Origin: Echinarachnius parma
Lineage: Eukaryota > Echinodermata > Echinoidea > Clypeasteroida > Echinarachniidae
Length of the DNA stretch: 64,000 nt
Direction of reading: 5' to 3'
Assembly: GCA_037951105.1 (NCBI GenBank)
Contig: JBAMJV010003376.1
Location: forward strand, 124,001 to 188,000
Below, piece by piece: positions 1-12,240 of this stretch. Under the pieces are notes generated by a model. That model made no database searches and was not told the DNA's origin. It saw only the letters and a list, made by a program, of their open reading frames with translations. The translations under genes and the position numbers were made by a program. Numbering within the stretch: the stretch's first letter is position 1; each line of letters starts with the position of its first letter.

Positions 1-1027
1 ATATTCATGCTGGTATGTTGGGAATGCAGATTTCAAAAGTCCACAGTTATGGTCTATATTGTATACATGATACTTCTGTAATTTCCTTACAACTATTATA
101 TTACTGTTGAAAAAGGCATACAAGGGTGGGGGGGGGGGGGGGGGGTGGATATGAGGAGGGGGAAGGGGGAATGGCTAGGAAGTTGCAGCCCCCCCTACCC
201 CAACAAGGATTTTGAAAATATACAATATTTGGGTAAAACTTCCACATTTTGGGGTAAAACCACAATTTCTGGCAAAATCATTCCCTTTTGTGCAATTCAA
301 GCTCCCTTGTCAAAATCAGCTCTTAAAAAAAAAAAAAAATTATAGTGAAATTAAGAAAAATATTATTTGAGAACTGTCCTTCATGTACTTCAGCTACTTG
401 TAGTCTTCCCTGGAAAAATCACCCATGCCTGTCTGATCCTGTCAATAACTTTGTGTATTTATGCAACCAATGAAACTGATATCATATACATCCGTGATCC
501 GTGAGCCCTTTTCAATGCATAGAAATGTTTATGATGATTGAGCATAACATTTATATTTATTGAAAACAAAACTATTATTGGAAGTACTTGGCATTCATCC
601 ATCTAGTATACAGACTTTGTACATTAATTTGTACTTTTTGAAAGTTCAAATTTGCATGGTTGTTCTATACAACATGTGTGTGGTAATAGAAATAATACAA
701 ACATAACATGTACAGTCCATGACGAGGTCCATAAAATCACACTGCTCAAACTCAAATATCTATTGTTGCAATTATGCGTTGCAGTGTGCCCTTGATAACT
801 GTTATGCATGAGCCTGCATGCTTAAAGCCTCAGCCTAAAGACCTGCCAACATGCCTACAAGCACACAATCATATACATGTATGCCTCAAAACATGCAAAA
901 TATCATAATTTATATGAGCCTAGCAGAATTTATCTGAGCCGTGTGGGTTAATTAAAATAAGAACGTTCTATGATCCCATCACACACATATCACAATCCCC
1001 TACAAATAAATTACAAACAAATATATT
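1..1027. other. Non-coding DNA with poly-G tract, A-run and duplicated segment
   Basis: Contains a poly-G run (128-145), an A-run at 326-340 of the kind left by a retroposed sequence, and a segment at about 768-858 (TGCAGTGTGCCCTTGATAAC) repeated diverged at about 1203-1345. No gene is supported. Confidence 0.5.
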
Positions 1028-1200
1028 ATTTATTTTTCTTGGGCTTCTTTTCAAGCTTGTCTGCATGAAAACAGACTCTAAATTTTTGTTTGCACCCTAT
1101 GCAAATTTATAGGGGCTCTTTTATGATTTTAGGGGGCTCTTTTTGGCATTTCAAGAGCTTATTCCCTCTGAGCCCCCGTGTATTTGTTTTCACTGAGGCA
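1028..1200 (+). mobile_element. GGGGCTCTTTT-type repeat element, copy 1
   Basis: A dispersed element built from iterations of GGGGCTCTTTT and TTTCAGGGGCT-like words with an end resembling GTGTATTTGTTTTCACTG. Related copies occur at 11177-11345, 17512-17690, 27330-27450, 42480-42750, 53340-53605 and 60900-61080, in both orientations. No coding capacity is visible, so it is non-autonomous. Confidence 0.6.
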
Positions 1201-1372
1201 TCTATATTATAGTTATTGTAATGCATTGCAGTGCGCCCTTGATAGCTGTTATGTATGCAATATGTTAAATGCATTCATGAGACTAAAGCCTCAGACTAGA
1301 GCCAGAGGCCGGGCTACATTACACGCCTACAAGCACCGCACACGTATCATACGCCTCCCTTCACACATGCAC

Positions 1373-1640
1373 TGTACATGACATCGGTTGACGTGTCTGA
1401 ATCAGTTTAAATGCAATCGTGTTATGCCCGGTTCACTAGCACTGCTGACAGTTCTGTCTTAGTTAAAGGCCCACAAGAGTTTTTGGAAGTATGTGAATAT
1501 TTTGTTGTCATACACAGTCTGTACATGACATCGGTTGACGTGTCGAATCAGTTTAAATGCAATCGTGTTATGCCCTGTTCACTGGCACTGCTGACAGTTC
1601 TGTCTTAAAGGTCCACAAGAGTTTTCGGAATGATGTGAAT
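1373..1640 (+). repeat. Tandem duplication, period ~147 bp
   Basis: Two near-identical units begin at the word GTACATGACATCGGTTGACG (1374 and 1521) and extend through ACAGTTCTGTCTTA and CCACAAGAGTTTT. Confidence 0.8.
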
Positions 1641-1740
1641 ATCATATGATGTGAATAAGAGTTTGAGAAATGTACACACTTTTCCAATAAGGCAGCTAAC
1701 ACTTCTGTTCAACTACAAGAGAAATATAATTCCTTATGCA

Positions 1741-2068
1741 GGGCTCCACACTTACCTTTTTTTTCCAGTGGCCCAGTTGGGCCAGTGAAATAATTTCTTC
1801 CCCTTTTCTAGTTGCCCTAAAGAAAAATTTACCGGCCAAAATTTTTATTTCATTCCGAGTAAAATTTTACTATTCAAAATATCACTCTTCCTGATCAGAC
1901 CTGTGATAAAAGATGAAGCATGATATGGAAGAAAACAAAATGTTTCTAATTTTGTCAAGTTAAAAATCTGCTTGCCAGATCGGGCCACCAAAATATGACT
2001 TTTATACATTTTTGTTGGCAAGAAGTGCAATTTCACTGGCCCCGGGCCAGCGGGCCAGTGTGGGTTAT
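1741..2068 (+). mobile_element. GGCCAGT-iterating element, copy 1
   Basis: About 330 bp with ends of the form GGGCTCCACACT and its approximate inverse. Words of the form TGGCCC-N-GGGCCAGTGAAAT recur near both ends and at internal positions (for example CAGATCGGGCCACCAAAATA). Other copies lie at about 3262-3566 (opposite orientation) and 31728-32062; fragments lie near 35148, 51470 and 63216. Short ORF peptides here (GPVGPV-type) are by-products of the motif. Confidence 0.7.
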
Positions 2069-2679
2069 GTGCCTTATGTGTAAATCTTGTCTAAGAGTAA
2101 GAAGCAAGAAAATTGCCAAGCAGATTGAGCTACCTAGAGGGTGATTCATTTTTTCTCTCTTTTGTTTCACGTTATTTGTTTGATGGTTCAAGTAAAATTG
2201 GAAAATTCATGGTTACACCCTTTTACTGTGGAAAATTGCATATAGATTATGTACTGGTATTGGATTATTGGGATTTCAGTAAATCTGCAAATACTTTGTA
2301 CACAGCCCACCCGCTCCCGTAGGCAAGGGGTTAATTACAAGTATTATGGAGGAGGAAATAAAACCATCTGCTTCAAGATCCATCTAAATCTGTGGGCAAT
2401 TATTGCTTCTTCAGAAGACACGTCTGAAGCAATTATCAGCGCTACTTAGAACGAGGAAGCGGGATTAAAAAGATGAATTATACCACACTTTGCAAGTTTA
2501 ATGCATTCTGTCGAAATATACAGACTCTATAGTATAATGACTGTTTTATATACTAGATAGTAGATACTGTAAATGCATAAATATGATAATATGAATGAAA
2601 ATTCCGTCCCATCTCATTCATCTGCTGGACAGACTCCTTTCCTAGTATGTATGTAAATTTGTGGAATTATGCTCCTTCT

Positions 2680-2866
2680 GGGTGGTATTGCATAAAAAGT
2701 TGCGATTAATCCCAAAGTTGCGATTAATTGCAGAGTTGCGATTAATCACTAGTCGGAAAAAATTAGATGAAATGTGCTAATCTGATTGGCTTAAAATGTG
2801 CGCATTTTAAAACTTGCAATAATCGCAACCTTGCGATTAATCGCAACTCTTTATGCAAGACCCCCC
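2680..2866. mobile_element. Small inverted-repeat element iterating GTTGCGATTAAT
   Basis: Ends are GGGTGGTATTGCATAAA and the inverse of GGGGGGTCTTGCATAAA. GTTGCGATTAAT occurs at 2699, 2717 and 2735 on one side, and its complement near 2815-2829 and 2834-2846 on the other. The neighbouring array unit at about 2400-2440 shows the uninterrupted flank. Confidence 0.65.
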
Positions 2867-3261
2867 AGAAGAAATGTCTGAAGCAATTATAATCACTGCT
2901 ACTTAGAGCAAGGAAACTGGATTAAAAGATATGTATTCACCCATACATTGCAAGTTTAATGAGCTCTGTCAGAATACAGACTATACATACAGTGACACTT
3001 TCATACTAGATGCTGTTCATGCGCATAATTGATGTGATATTGATCACAAATTTATATAGTCCATTGAGTCCAATCTCGTTTATTTGGCCATGTCTAGACC
3101 AGCACCTTTTCTACATGCTTCATGATACATAAAGCTGACATTGTTAGTGCTACTTGAAATGCAGAAACCAGGATTAAAAGATGAATTAAACCATACTTTT
3201 AAATTTTAATTATAATTATGTCACAGTACCAACTGTATGTAGAACTACATGTACAATAACG

Positions 3262-3566
3262 CAGGGCTCGACACTCACACTGGCCCGGGGCCAGTGAAAT
3301 TGCACTTCGGGCCAGCAAAAATGTATAAAAGTCATATTTTGGTGGCCCGATCGGGCCAGCAGATTTTTAACCTGAAATTGACAACATTTAAAAAATCATA
3401 GTTTTCTTCCATGTCACACTGCATTTATTATCACAGTTTTAATCAGGAAAGTGTGATATTTTGAATAGTAAAAAGTTTACTGATCAAATAATAATTATGG
3501 GCCAGTAAATTTTTCTTTTGGGCCACCAGAAAAGGGGAAGAAATTATTTCAAGGTAAGTGTGGAAC
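3262..3566 (-). mobile_element. GGCCAGT-iterating element, copy 2 (inverted)
   Basis: Begins GCAGGGCTCGACACTCACAC and ends GGTAAGTGTGGAACC. It carries GGTGGCCCGATCGGGCCAGC internally and aligns in reverse with the copies at 1741 and 31728. Confidence 0.7.
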
Positions 3567-3645
3567 CGTGAATGACAGTTACAAACAAGACGCTATAAAT
3601 CCACAAATATGATATGAAAGCAATATTTATCATTTATCAGGCCAT

Positions 3646-4192
3646 GGCGCCGTTGCAAAAAGAGATACAATCGATTGTAAGTTACAATTAATCTTAAAGG
3701 GATCTAGTAACTTTGTTGACATGTGCAAAAAGTGATGAATGGTTGATGCGATGTATATTGTTGTTATCTCATATGTCCACAGGGTATTGTGTGAAAATTT
3801 CAAGTCAAATGGACATTGTATGGCCAAGTAATGAGCAAAAACGCAAAGTGATATTCATTAACTCACTGCACTCACTTTGTACACAGAAGAAAAACTCGCC
3901 CGGAGTTTTTCTTATCTGAATACTTCAATCATACATATCTTTGTAACGAAAGGGAAATTTGAAAAACCGAAACCTGTCCTGTGATTTTATTGTTAATACG
4001 AATACAACAAGGTATATGGTAACCGCTAGAATTAGAATTTTATTTTGAGGATTTGGACAATGTTACTAAGTCCCTTTAAGTCAGAAAATTTGCGCGCTAT
4101 AACCAATCAGATTTGCGCATTTAGAACACGTGATCGGACTTACAATTAATTGTAACTTACAATCGATTGTATCTCTTTCTGTAACGGGGCCC
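3646..4192. mobile_element. GGGCCCCGTT-type MITE interrupted by a TTAA MITE
   Basis: Outer ends are GGCGCCGTTGCA and TGTAACGGGGCC, followed inward on both sides by AGAGATACAATCGATTGTAA and its inverse. It sits in an array unit whose empty version reads GGCCATGTCTAGACC (near 3085), implying a short (AT or CAT) target duplication. A second copy without the insertion is at about 22083-22220. The termini and short duplication are compatible with ISL2EU/IS4EU- or Harbinger-type elements; I cannot decide. Confidence 0.7.
3698..4075 (-). mobile_element. TTAA-flanked MITE, family A, copy 1 (nested)
   Basis: A 378-bp element with termini AGGGATCTAGTAAC and GTTACTAAGTCCCT, flanked on both sides by TTAA (3694-3697, 4076-4079). 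The TTAA target is that of piggyBac and Kolobok transposases. It is inserted within the outer MITE at 3646-4192. Other copies are at 9961, 26665, 49463, 54169 and 62675. Short ORFs inside it are not conserved between copies. Confidence 0.85.
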
Positions 4193-4687
4193 ATGTCTAG
4201 ACCAACACCTTTACTACATGCATCTAAATCTGTAGGGAATTATGTTTCGTCAGGATACATGAAGCAGTTATTGATATAGTGCTAAGTACTTGGAATGTAG
4301 AAACCAGCATTATGATTAATTACACTTATACAAAATAAACTAAACAAATAATTAATTAAACCACCCATGTACATTGTACTTTGGAAGTTTAATGATATGA
4401 GCTATATATGAGTTTAATGTGATATGTCAGAGTACAAACAATGACAGTTACATGATATTATGACACTAAATGCACAAATATGATATGAACATAACAGCCT
4501 GTGATCTTGTTTATTTAGCTATTTGGAGAATATCATGTTTCTAATACATGCATCAAAATCTGTGGGGGAATTATGCTGAATTTTTGAAAACAAGAATGAT
4601 GTTCAAAGCAATTACCAGTGCTACTTAGAATGAGGAAATATGATTAAAAGATGAATAATAACATACTTTTCAAGTTTAATGAGATAT

Positions 4688-7600
4688 GGGCAATTCCGTA
4701 TGAGAGAAGGCAAAAACACCACATCTCAAAGTTGAGCAATCTTCCCTAAATCAAACTGTTATCAATAGAGGAAAACTTGAATTTTAGGAAACTGAAAACC
4801 GTTTGTATATAGCTCGATTGGTTTTTCAAATATTTCTGCTTGAATTGAACAGAAATGTATGACCTTTTATTCATAAATCAGCTTCATTTTGTGAAAATAA
4901 AGTGAATTTTTTAATTCAATGACTGTTTCTGCTCATTTTCTCATATTTTCCATACGATGTTGTAACAAACACAAATTGTAAAGCATGGGCAGTAACTTCA
5001 TTGCATATTTTTTTGAGAAATTTTTTAAATCTATGCACATTTGATCGTAATTCCGTTACGATAAAACAATTTAAGTTTTTCTCAATATCTTATTACTTGT
5101 TCTTTAGTCATGTCATTGTGAATTCTCTTCCTTCACCATAGTCCTAAGAACTTCCAACATAATTTTCTGAAATAATGTCACTACTTTTTCCAAAAATGGC
5201 GTAACAGTATTAGTAATTCCGTTACGTAACGGAATTACATGCACATGGTTTTTAAGGTATTGAATGATATTGCTGAAAATAACATTTTTTCTTGTTCTGA
5301 ATGTAGAAATACCCTTTAAATAGCATGAACTGTAGCCATGTAGACAATAAGTCATTATACATACAGTGCATGTACTGTACAATGTTACTTTATCTGACTC
5401 ATTACCTCACATGCTTCATATTGCATCAATGGTGATTTAACTAAATTGATACACGATAGATAATTTCTCTAATTTCTCCACGAACATAATAGAGATGATA
5501 ATGTTCTATCATTAAATTAGTTTCCAGCAAGACCCACTTGACTGAAATTATGAAGATGCAGCAGATTCATGTTTGTACTTTAGAAAGGGAAAAACGAAAA
5601 CAATAACAACAATTTAAAAATATCCAGTAATTAGTATGACACTGGTTCTACATTTATTTTCTCACATTAATTTACATTGATGTATTTTAAGATATAAATC
5701 ATACCTTCAACTTTCAAGGAGATTTAATATTAATAATTTTGTATGTAGATTTGAATATCATTGATCAGTTAAGGGCTCATAACTCACCATTAATTATGTA
5801 AATTTGTATTAAACTGAAGCATATAAAATCAAACATAAATACAGAATAGGCTTCAAGATATTCAAAACTATACATAATACAGGCTAAGATATGTTTTATT
5901 CATTATCATTAAGTCAGAATTCATTGAGTGTTCAGTGTGCTTCTGTATGCAGATCAAAGAAGATGTACAAAGTATTTGCATTTTCAAATAGGAATTCCTA
6001 AAGGTGTCTTTCATTTTTTGCAATTTGATTTTTATATTTTATATGCCAACTTTTTGTATTTGGATCATACATGTTTATATCCGCATGTATGTATTTCATG
6101 AAATGAATGAAAACGCATTCTAAATTGATTTGAGAGTAAATTAAGATCACTTTAGGATGAATTTTTAAAAGAATAATTTTAGAATATAACAAGAGTTTAT
6201 ATAACAAATCTCGATTTGTTTGTAATTCTGTTACGCACACACATAGATTCAGGACTTGTTCTGGTCCTTATGTAAGAGTTTAACAATGCATACATTGTTT
6301 AACAATGCATACAAATTAACAATGCATACAAATTCTTTACTATAGACTGTACGCAGAAAAATGTAACCAAGAAATTGCATTTTCATGGGTGGATTCATGG
6401 GTGGATTTCACAGGCGTAATTCCGTTACAGTGACATTCGTTTGTCTTAAGGTAATTTCATAGGTTAAAATAGATCATTTCTGGAAAAAAGATGTACCAAA
6501 TTCAAGTTTGTAACTTAAATGATAAGTTTTTATTACCAATGAAGAATTTTTTTTGGTAGCTTTTGCAGAAAATCATTACAAAGTTAGTGTTGAATAAAAG
6601 ACCCCTTTCCGTTATGATTGTATTTTGGTCTCCTGACGCTACAGTGTTTAGATTTGTACCTCTAGTACCCCTGCCAGTTATTAAAGTTGTAAAAACTGTG
6701 GAAGTGAAAGGAATTTTAAATATGATTAAGAAAACAGAGCTAAAAATCACTTAGATGTCATTCTGTAACAGTGGAATTGCCCATTCACAATGCATTTCCA
6801 TTCACACAGATTTCCAATATTCAGGAAGTTTACGAGGCTTTATAGCATTGAAAGTTGAATTATTTGACCTGTTTGTGATTTTAAATTGTTTAAATGTTTC
6901 TTGATATTGATGATGTGCAGTTCTTTAGCATGTCACATAATGTAGGTACTTTTTTTTTTTTTTTTACTTTGGGTTTTTTCACAATTTAACCATTTTTCTT
7001 GAAGTAAAGGAAAAATTTAAAAATGTTGCTATTTTTTACTTCAAATATGGTTATTATTGTCAAATTATTGATTTTTGAAAAGTATTGAAGCTAAAATGTG
7101 AATTTGTTGTTGTTCATGTACCGATTTGTGGAAAAGTTGATCCCACTGCTCAAGTTGTGTAATTCCGTTACACACTTTAGTGGACATAGTTTCTAGGATT
7201 TTTCTTTCATTTAATTGATGCAATCCTTTTTAATTTCTTGCCTACTAATATGAAGCTGAAAATAAACCGAAATAAAGCTGGAGTTTAGCAATATTTTTTT
7301 CATATTTCACTCTTATTTGTATTTTGGCCATATTTTCATTTGTTTTACACATAACAAGTTCAAAAATTGCTTTACAGATATGTCAAATTATGGTTTATAT
7401 TCAAGTGCTAGATAGCCTTGATGTTTGCATTAGCATGTAAGAAAAGTTGAGTGCAAAATAATTGAGTTTTCCTTGTAACTTTCAGAGATGTAATTCCGTT
7501 ACAAATTTGTGTAATTCCGTTACAGTGGTCTTTTTTCAAAAAAGTGAATTTGTGAACTTATCATTGTGTTGTTTATGCACGTACTTGTTCCAAAATGAAG

Positions 7601-7913
7601 TTGACATTATCAAGATAGAAAAAATACATAAAATCAGTTTCAAAGTGTCTTATATTTCAGAGAAACTCAACGCAAACTTGTAGCAAAAAAAAAACTCCAT
7701 TCTCCGGTAATTCCGTTACGGTCACACATATTGGTCTAGTGTGCAACAACACATGGAAGATATAAAACCATTTCCCTATCATGTTGTAGCCTGGTTACCC
7801 GTGCAACTTATATAAGTATCAAAATTTACTTAAGTCATGAGAATATTGCGCAGGGAATGAAATAATGAGCAAAAAACGTCTCTGAATGTAATTCCGTTAT
7901 GGTGGAATTGCCC
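4688..7913. mobile_element. Large (3.2 kb) non-autonomous DNA element iterating GTAATTCCGTTAC
   Basis: Begins GGGCAATTCC and ends GGAATTGCCC, flanked by a 4-bp ATAT duplication (4684-4687, 7914-7917). Neighbouring array units (near 4431) show the empty site. About ten copies of the near-palindrome GTAATTCCGTTAC, eight of them exact, lie at 5046, 5213, 5226 (inverted), 6222, 6416, 7159, 7490, 7511, 7707 and 7888. An additional end-like sequence, GTAACAGTGGAATTGCCCA, at 6765-6783 suggests internal rearrangement. The interior is AT-rich with no credible ORF: the longest ORF, 89 aa on the minus strand at 5113-5382, spans the motifs and has no recognisable domain. The superfamily is unknown. Confidence 0.8.
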
Positions 7914-8181
7914 ATATGTCAGAGTAAAGACTATACAATGACAGTTACATTCAGTATATGACACGTTTGTCTGGCCACTTCAAGACCAACATCTTTTCTA
8001 CATGCATAGAACTGTAGGGAATCAATTCTGCTTGACGATACATGAATCAGTTGTTAATATAGTGCTACTTGGAATGCCGAAACCAGGATTAAAATATGAA
8101 TTACATGTAAACCATACTTTGCAAGTTTAATGAGTTCTGTCAGAATACAGACTCTACATTATAATGACTGTTATATAGATA

Positions 8182-8342
8182 CCGTATTTGTCGGTGTATT
8201 AACCGCTCCGGTGTATTAACCGCACCCCTAAAAAAAAATTTTTTTTTTAAAGTGCGGTTAATACGGTCGTGTATTAACCGCACCCCCTTTTTTTTCTTCT
8301 TTTTTTTGAAAAAAGGTGCGGTTAATACACCAGCAAATACGG
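8182..8342. mobile_element. MITE with CCGTATTTG ends iterating GTGTATTAACCGC, copy 1
   Basis: 161 bp, flanked by TA on both sides, with ends CCGTATTTGTCGGTGTATTA and its inverse. The word GTGTATTAACCGC (or complement) occurs at least four times. The centre is A/T homopolymer. A second copy of nearly equal length is at 59759-59921. Confidence 0.85.
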
Positions 8343-8371
8343 TACTGTAAATGCATAATATATGAGTTTAA

Positions 8372-8782
8372 AGGGGACCACCAGGCAAAGAACAACACAT
8401 TATTATATGTTTTGGTACCGTTTTGTGATATCAAATAGATACCCAACATTTTGCAAAGGGTTGTGTAATTCATAAACAAAGCAATTAATTTCCTCCACTT
8501 ACGGAACCACTACTATTTCCTGGTTCCATACGGGGCCAACCATTTGCGAGTGCGCCAATGCTATTCACGCGTACGTTTGTAGACAATAGATTCCCGGGCG
8601 ATTCGTTCGCTCTGCACACATTAGTCTTCGCAATTCAGACAGCATGCTTTAGAATGGTGATGCATTTTCCAATTATATATTTATTTTCTGGAAACATATT
8701 TTTGTGAACTTGTTGATGGAATGGAATACTGAAGATGTTACCTTTCTTTAATAAGAATATTATTTTTGGGTGGTGGTACCCT
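8372..8782 (+). mobile_element. TTAA-flanked MITE, family C, copy 1
   Basis: Ends are AGGGGACCACCAGGC and GGTGGTGGTACCCT between TTAA sequences (8368-8371, 8783-8786). The interior is relatively CpG-rich (GAGTGCGCCAATGCTATTCA and onward). Copies at 13577-14019 and 46425-46818 are in the opposite orientation. Confidence 0.85.
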
Positions 8783-9287
8783 TTAATGAGATACGTATGT
8801 CAGAGTACAAACTGTACAAACAATGACAGTTACATGATATTATGACACTAAATGCACAAATATGATATGAACACAAATAACAGTCTGTAATCTTGTTTAT
8901 TTAGCCATGTAGAGAATATCATGTTCCTACATGTATGCATCAACATCTGTGGGGGAATTATGCTTAACTTTAGAAAACATGAAAATGTTATTAGTGCAAC
9001 TCACAACAAGGAAACATACATGATTAAAAGCTGAATTAAACCATACTTTGCAAATTAAAAAAGTTCTGTCAGAGTACAGACTATGTACAATTTTTAAATG
9101 AACAATTATGATATGTAAAGAATACAATTTGAGATATGTTTATCTGGTAAGGTCTGGACTAGCACCTTTCCGGATATGTAGATTTCGGCGGATGTGGGAT
9201 TTATCTTCAAACACAACAAAGTTATCTATGGATGAAGTTTATGCAACAGGTGATACTGTATGTATCAATTGCAAGTATTGCAAGCCT

Positions 9288-9540
9288 CTACACTAACTAT
9301 TTCTTGTACTGGTCCGTTCGGGCAAGTAAAATCAAGCATTTTGTAATTTTACTTGCCCCATTGTGAAATTCACTTGCCCCCTTACTTCTATATGAGATTT
9401 CAATGTATAAAATAACAAAGTTCTCTCGTAGTATAATAATTATTTAGTTGCCCAATCAGGCAGGCAAACTAGGAATTTTATGAAATTTTACTTGCCCGAT
9501 ACCAATTTTTACTTGCCCCGGGCAAGTGTTCGTGAGTATT
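9288..9540 (+). mobile_element. GGCAAGT-iterating element, copy 1
   Basis: Layout resembles the GGCCAGT family but with the motif changed to ACTTGCCC-N-GGGCAAGT, present at both ends and internally. Related copies are at 18430-18706 and 28255-28497. Confidence 0.65.
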
Positions 9541-9960
9541 GTACTGACAAAAACATAATTTCAGAGTGGTATTCCACCTATTTCCTTGATTCTTATGATC
9601 ATGCTGTCCTGCTGCAATCTGGAGTTATTTGTACAGTAGTCTATAGACTACAACATTTGTCATTCATTCCCTAACAAAATGGACCTGAAAAGAGATTTGA
9701 CAACTTTTTTCTTGTATAAAGCCACATACGTTATTTACAATAAATATCCAGGAGCGATCATTTAGACTTTGACTTGTGGAATTCAATGCAAGGTGTAAAA
9801 TAAATGTTTGTTTCCATTAAAAAAATCTAGTTTCTGTATTAAATGCAATTGATAGGTTATTTATAGCCCATTCAGGGCGGGCACACATGATGATGTTCCA
9901 AACAGTTTAAAAACTAGTTTCTATATTAAATGTGAATGATTATTAATTATAGCCCATTAA
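9541..9960. repeat. AT-rich DNA with short tandem duplication (CTAGTTTCT...TATAGCCCATT)
   Basis: The words CTAGTTTCTGTATTAAATG and TATTTATAGCCCATTCA recur at about 9827-9880 and 9914-9958, and again after the MITE at about 10325-10360, giving an empty-site reference for the MITE at 9961. No gene is seen. Confidence 0.55.
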
Positions 9961-10324
9961 AGGGATCTAGTATTAACATTGTCTAAATCCTGGAAACTTA
10001 CTTGGAACTCTAGCGGTTCTCTTATACATTATTGTATTTGTATTAGAAGCATGGGACAGGTTTCAGTTTTTCCAATTTCTCTTTCGTTAAAAAGGTATTT
10101 ACGATTGAAGTGTTCCGATGTTAAACTATCCACTGGATAGTTGTAACTGTGTACAAAGTCAGTGCAATGAGTGAGTGAATATCACTTTGCATTTTTGCTC
10201 ATTACTCTGCCATATCAGTACTTAACGTCCATTTAACTTATAAATTTTCACACAATACCCAGTGACATTGAATCAACCACTCATCACTTTTGCACATGTA
10301 TGTCAACAAAGTTACTAGATCCCT
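9961..10324 (+). mobile_element. TTAA-flanked MITE, family A, copy 2
   Basis: Complete copy between TTAA at 9957-9960 and 10325-10328, in the orientation with the CTCTAGCGGTTCT segment near the left end. Confidence 0.85.
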
Positions 10325-10328
10325 TTAA

Positions 10329-11176
10329 ATGTGAATGATGGTTATTTATAGCCCATCAACGTTCAAGCTACCTAGTATAGCCCTCTCAAGATTTCATTGT
10401 GCCATAAATAAAACATTTAATGAGTTACTTATCAAGTTAATTATAAATACATTTGTACTCAATTGTAGTTTCACTTCATTTCCATATACCTGTATACCAA
10501 TAACAGGCAGGTTGAATATTATGGTTTGATCCCTAACAAACTGGACAAAAACAACAAAATGCTTTATTACTTTTTCTATGATGCAGATTCATGTAATAAA
10601 TGCAAATTAAATTACAAGAATATTATGCATACAATTTTGGTAGAATTTGTCTTAGACTCATTTTTACAACAAATCAAATATATATATATACAGGGATTAT
10701 TGGACATACATGGACCAAAACGGTCATTTTTTAGGAAAATTGTTCAGCTTTAAAATATAGATTTGTTATTCAATGTTTGTAGAGGAGGCCTAGCTACATA
10801 GGGCGTTTGGACCATAGGTTTTCGTTTTAAAAGATGCTCCCTGCATATTGGTCATCACAAAAAAGGCTTAAATAACAAGGATCTAATGAAATCTTCCATG
10901 AAAGTCGCTCATTATACATGCATGATCTGCATTCTAAGATCGAATCTATAATTAACGAGCAATGAATGACCTGATTTGTTGTAGATACTAGGAAGTAGTT
11001 TTACATAATTTACGAGACCTACATGTACATACTTTTATTACATTATTTCACATTATTTAACACGTCTGCAAATACATTTGTGACAAGAGAAAGGATAAAT
11101 TACATGTAAACGTAGCATCATGTGATTTTTGATGTTATTATTATGATGTGTTTTGGGTTAGTATCATGAAGCAGTG
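10329..11176. other. AT-rich non-coding DNA
   Basis: I see no gene or clear element; a short (TA)n-like run lies at about 10678-10690. Confidence 0.4.
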
Positions 11177-11345
11177 AAAAAAATATACGGGGGCGTGGGG
11201 CGAATTCGCCCCCGAAGTGCAAAAAAAAGCCCGCGAAAACCATAAAAGAGCCCCTGAAAATTTGCATAGGGCTCAATGTAAATCAAATTTTGGTAGTGTG
11301 ATTTTCATGCAGGCAAGCTTGAATTTAAGTAGCCCCCGAAAAGTA
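11177..11345 (-). mobile_element. GGGGCTCTTTT-type repeat element, copy 2
   Basis: Starts CAGTGAAAAAAATATACGGG and contains GAATTCGCCCCCGAAGTGC, AAAGAGCCCCTGAAAATTTG and TGCAGGCAAGCTTGAA. Confidence 0.65.
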
Positions 11346-12240
11346 AATTTTAATCTTTTCACTGTCATGAAGTAATTTTCCCTTTCGAAACCTATATCTG
11401 AAAATAAATGTGACATTCGATGCATCTGTGACAAAAAAAAACCCAACTGTTTACGTACATGTACAATGTAATCTAATATCAGCATCATGTGATCAGCAGT
11501 GTGCACTAGATCCATTTTTTCCCTTCTCATCTTGGCAATAAATGTGTGAGTCACGTGTGTTGAAAATCCAATAACTATTTGATGAAGTCTTGCCTTATGA
11601 GCAGGCCTACAGTAATTGATGAGGCTAGATATTATTAGCCCTTATAAATGTCCTTCACTATAGCGCCACGTACTGTAGCAAGAGTGCATGTGACATTCAT
11701 AATCAATACATAACGCTATTCTTGTACATCTGTAGCACAAGAGATCTACTCAACGTACAAACATAAAAAATCCTGGAGTATTTTCCTATGTGCTTTATTG
11801 CCCTAGTCGTTGTTGGTACAGTTCAAACCTGCACTGCCTGCCTTGGCTAAGTATATATTATGTTCTTCTTGTGACTCCACACTTTGATCATTTTGTGCCG
11901 TTGCTTTCCACATGCTATCCATGTGCGCATGAATTCTCCCATGCTTATCAACTAATCGTATTTCAAACATTTGATTGATAAAATATAGTTCAAATTTGAG
12001 CCTATTTTTTCAACATTAATATAGATATTTAATTTGTTTAAATAAAGGTGATTCTGAAATAATAGTGTTATTCTTACCAATTCATATTATTTTGGTATTT
12101 GATTGCTTAAAATGTCCACTTAGTTTTTAGTGAATCTCTTGTACTTTTTTTGTAAAAACTGAACAACTGTTGTGTAACTTAATGTGCCCATGGTAATTAG
12201 AATGTTAATTGAAATGTCATGGAGATGTTATTAGTATGAA
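11346..12240. other. AT-rich non-coding DNA
   Basis: Small ORFs here lack recognisable domains and splice context. Nothing further can be supported. Confidence 0.4.

Larger units (their letters stand above)
2290..9290. repeat. Degenerate tandem array (units a few hundred bp) invaded by transposons
   Basis: A diverged unit containing GGATTAAAAGATGAATTAAA, CATACTTTGCAAGTTTAATG, GTCAGAGTACAGACTATAC and CATGTCTAGACCAACACCTT recurs near 2463, 2921, 3171, 4308, 4641, 8088 and 9019. The array predates the elements at 2680-2866, 3646-4192, 4688-7913, 8182-8342 and 8372-8782, because undisrupted units give the empty-site sequence for several of them. Confidence 0.7.
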
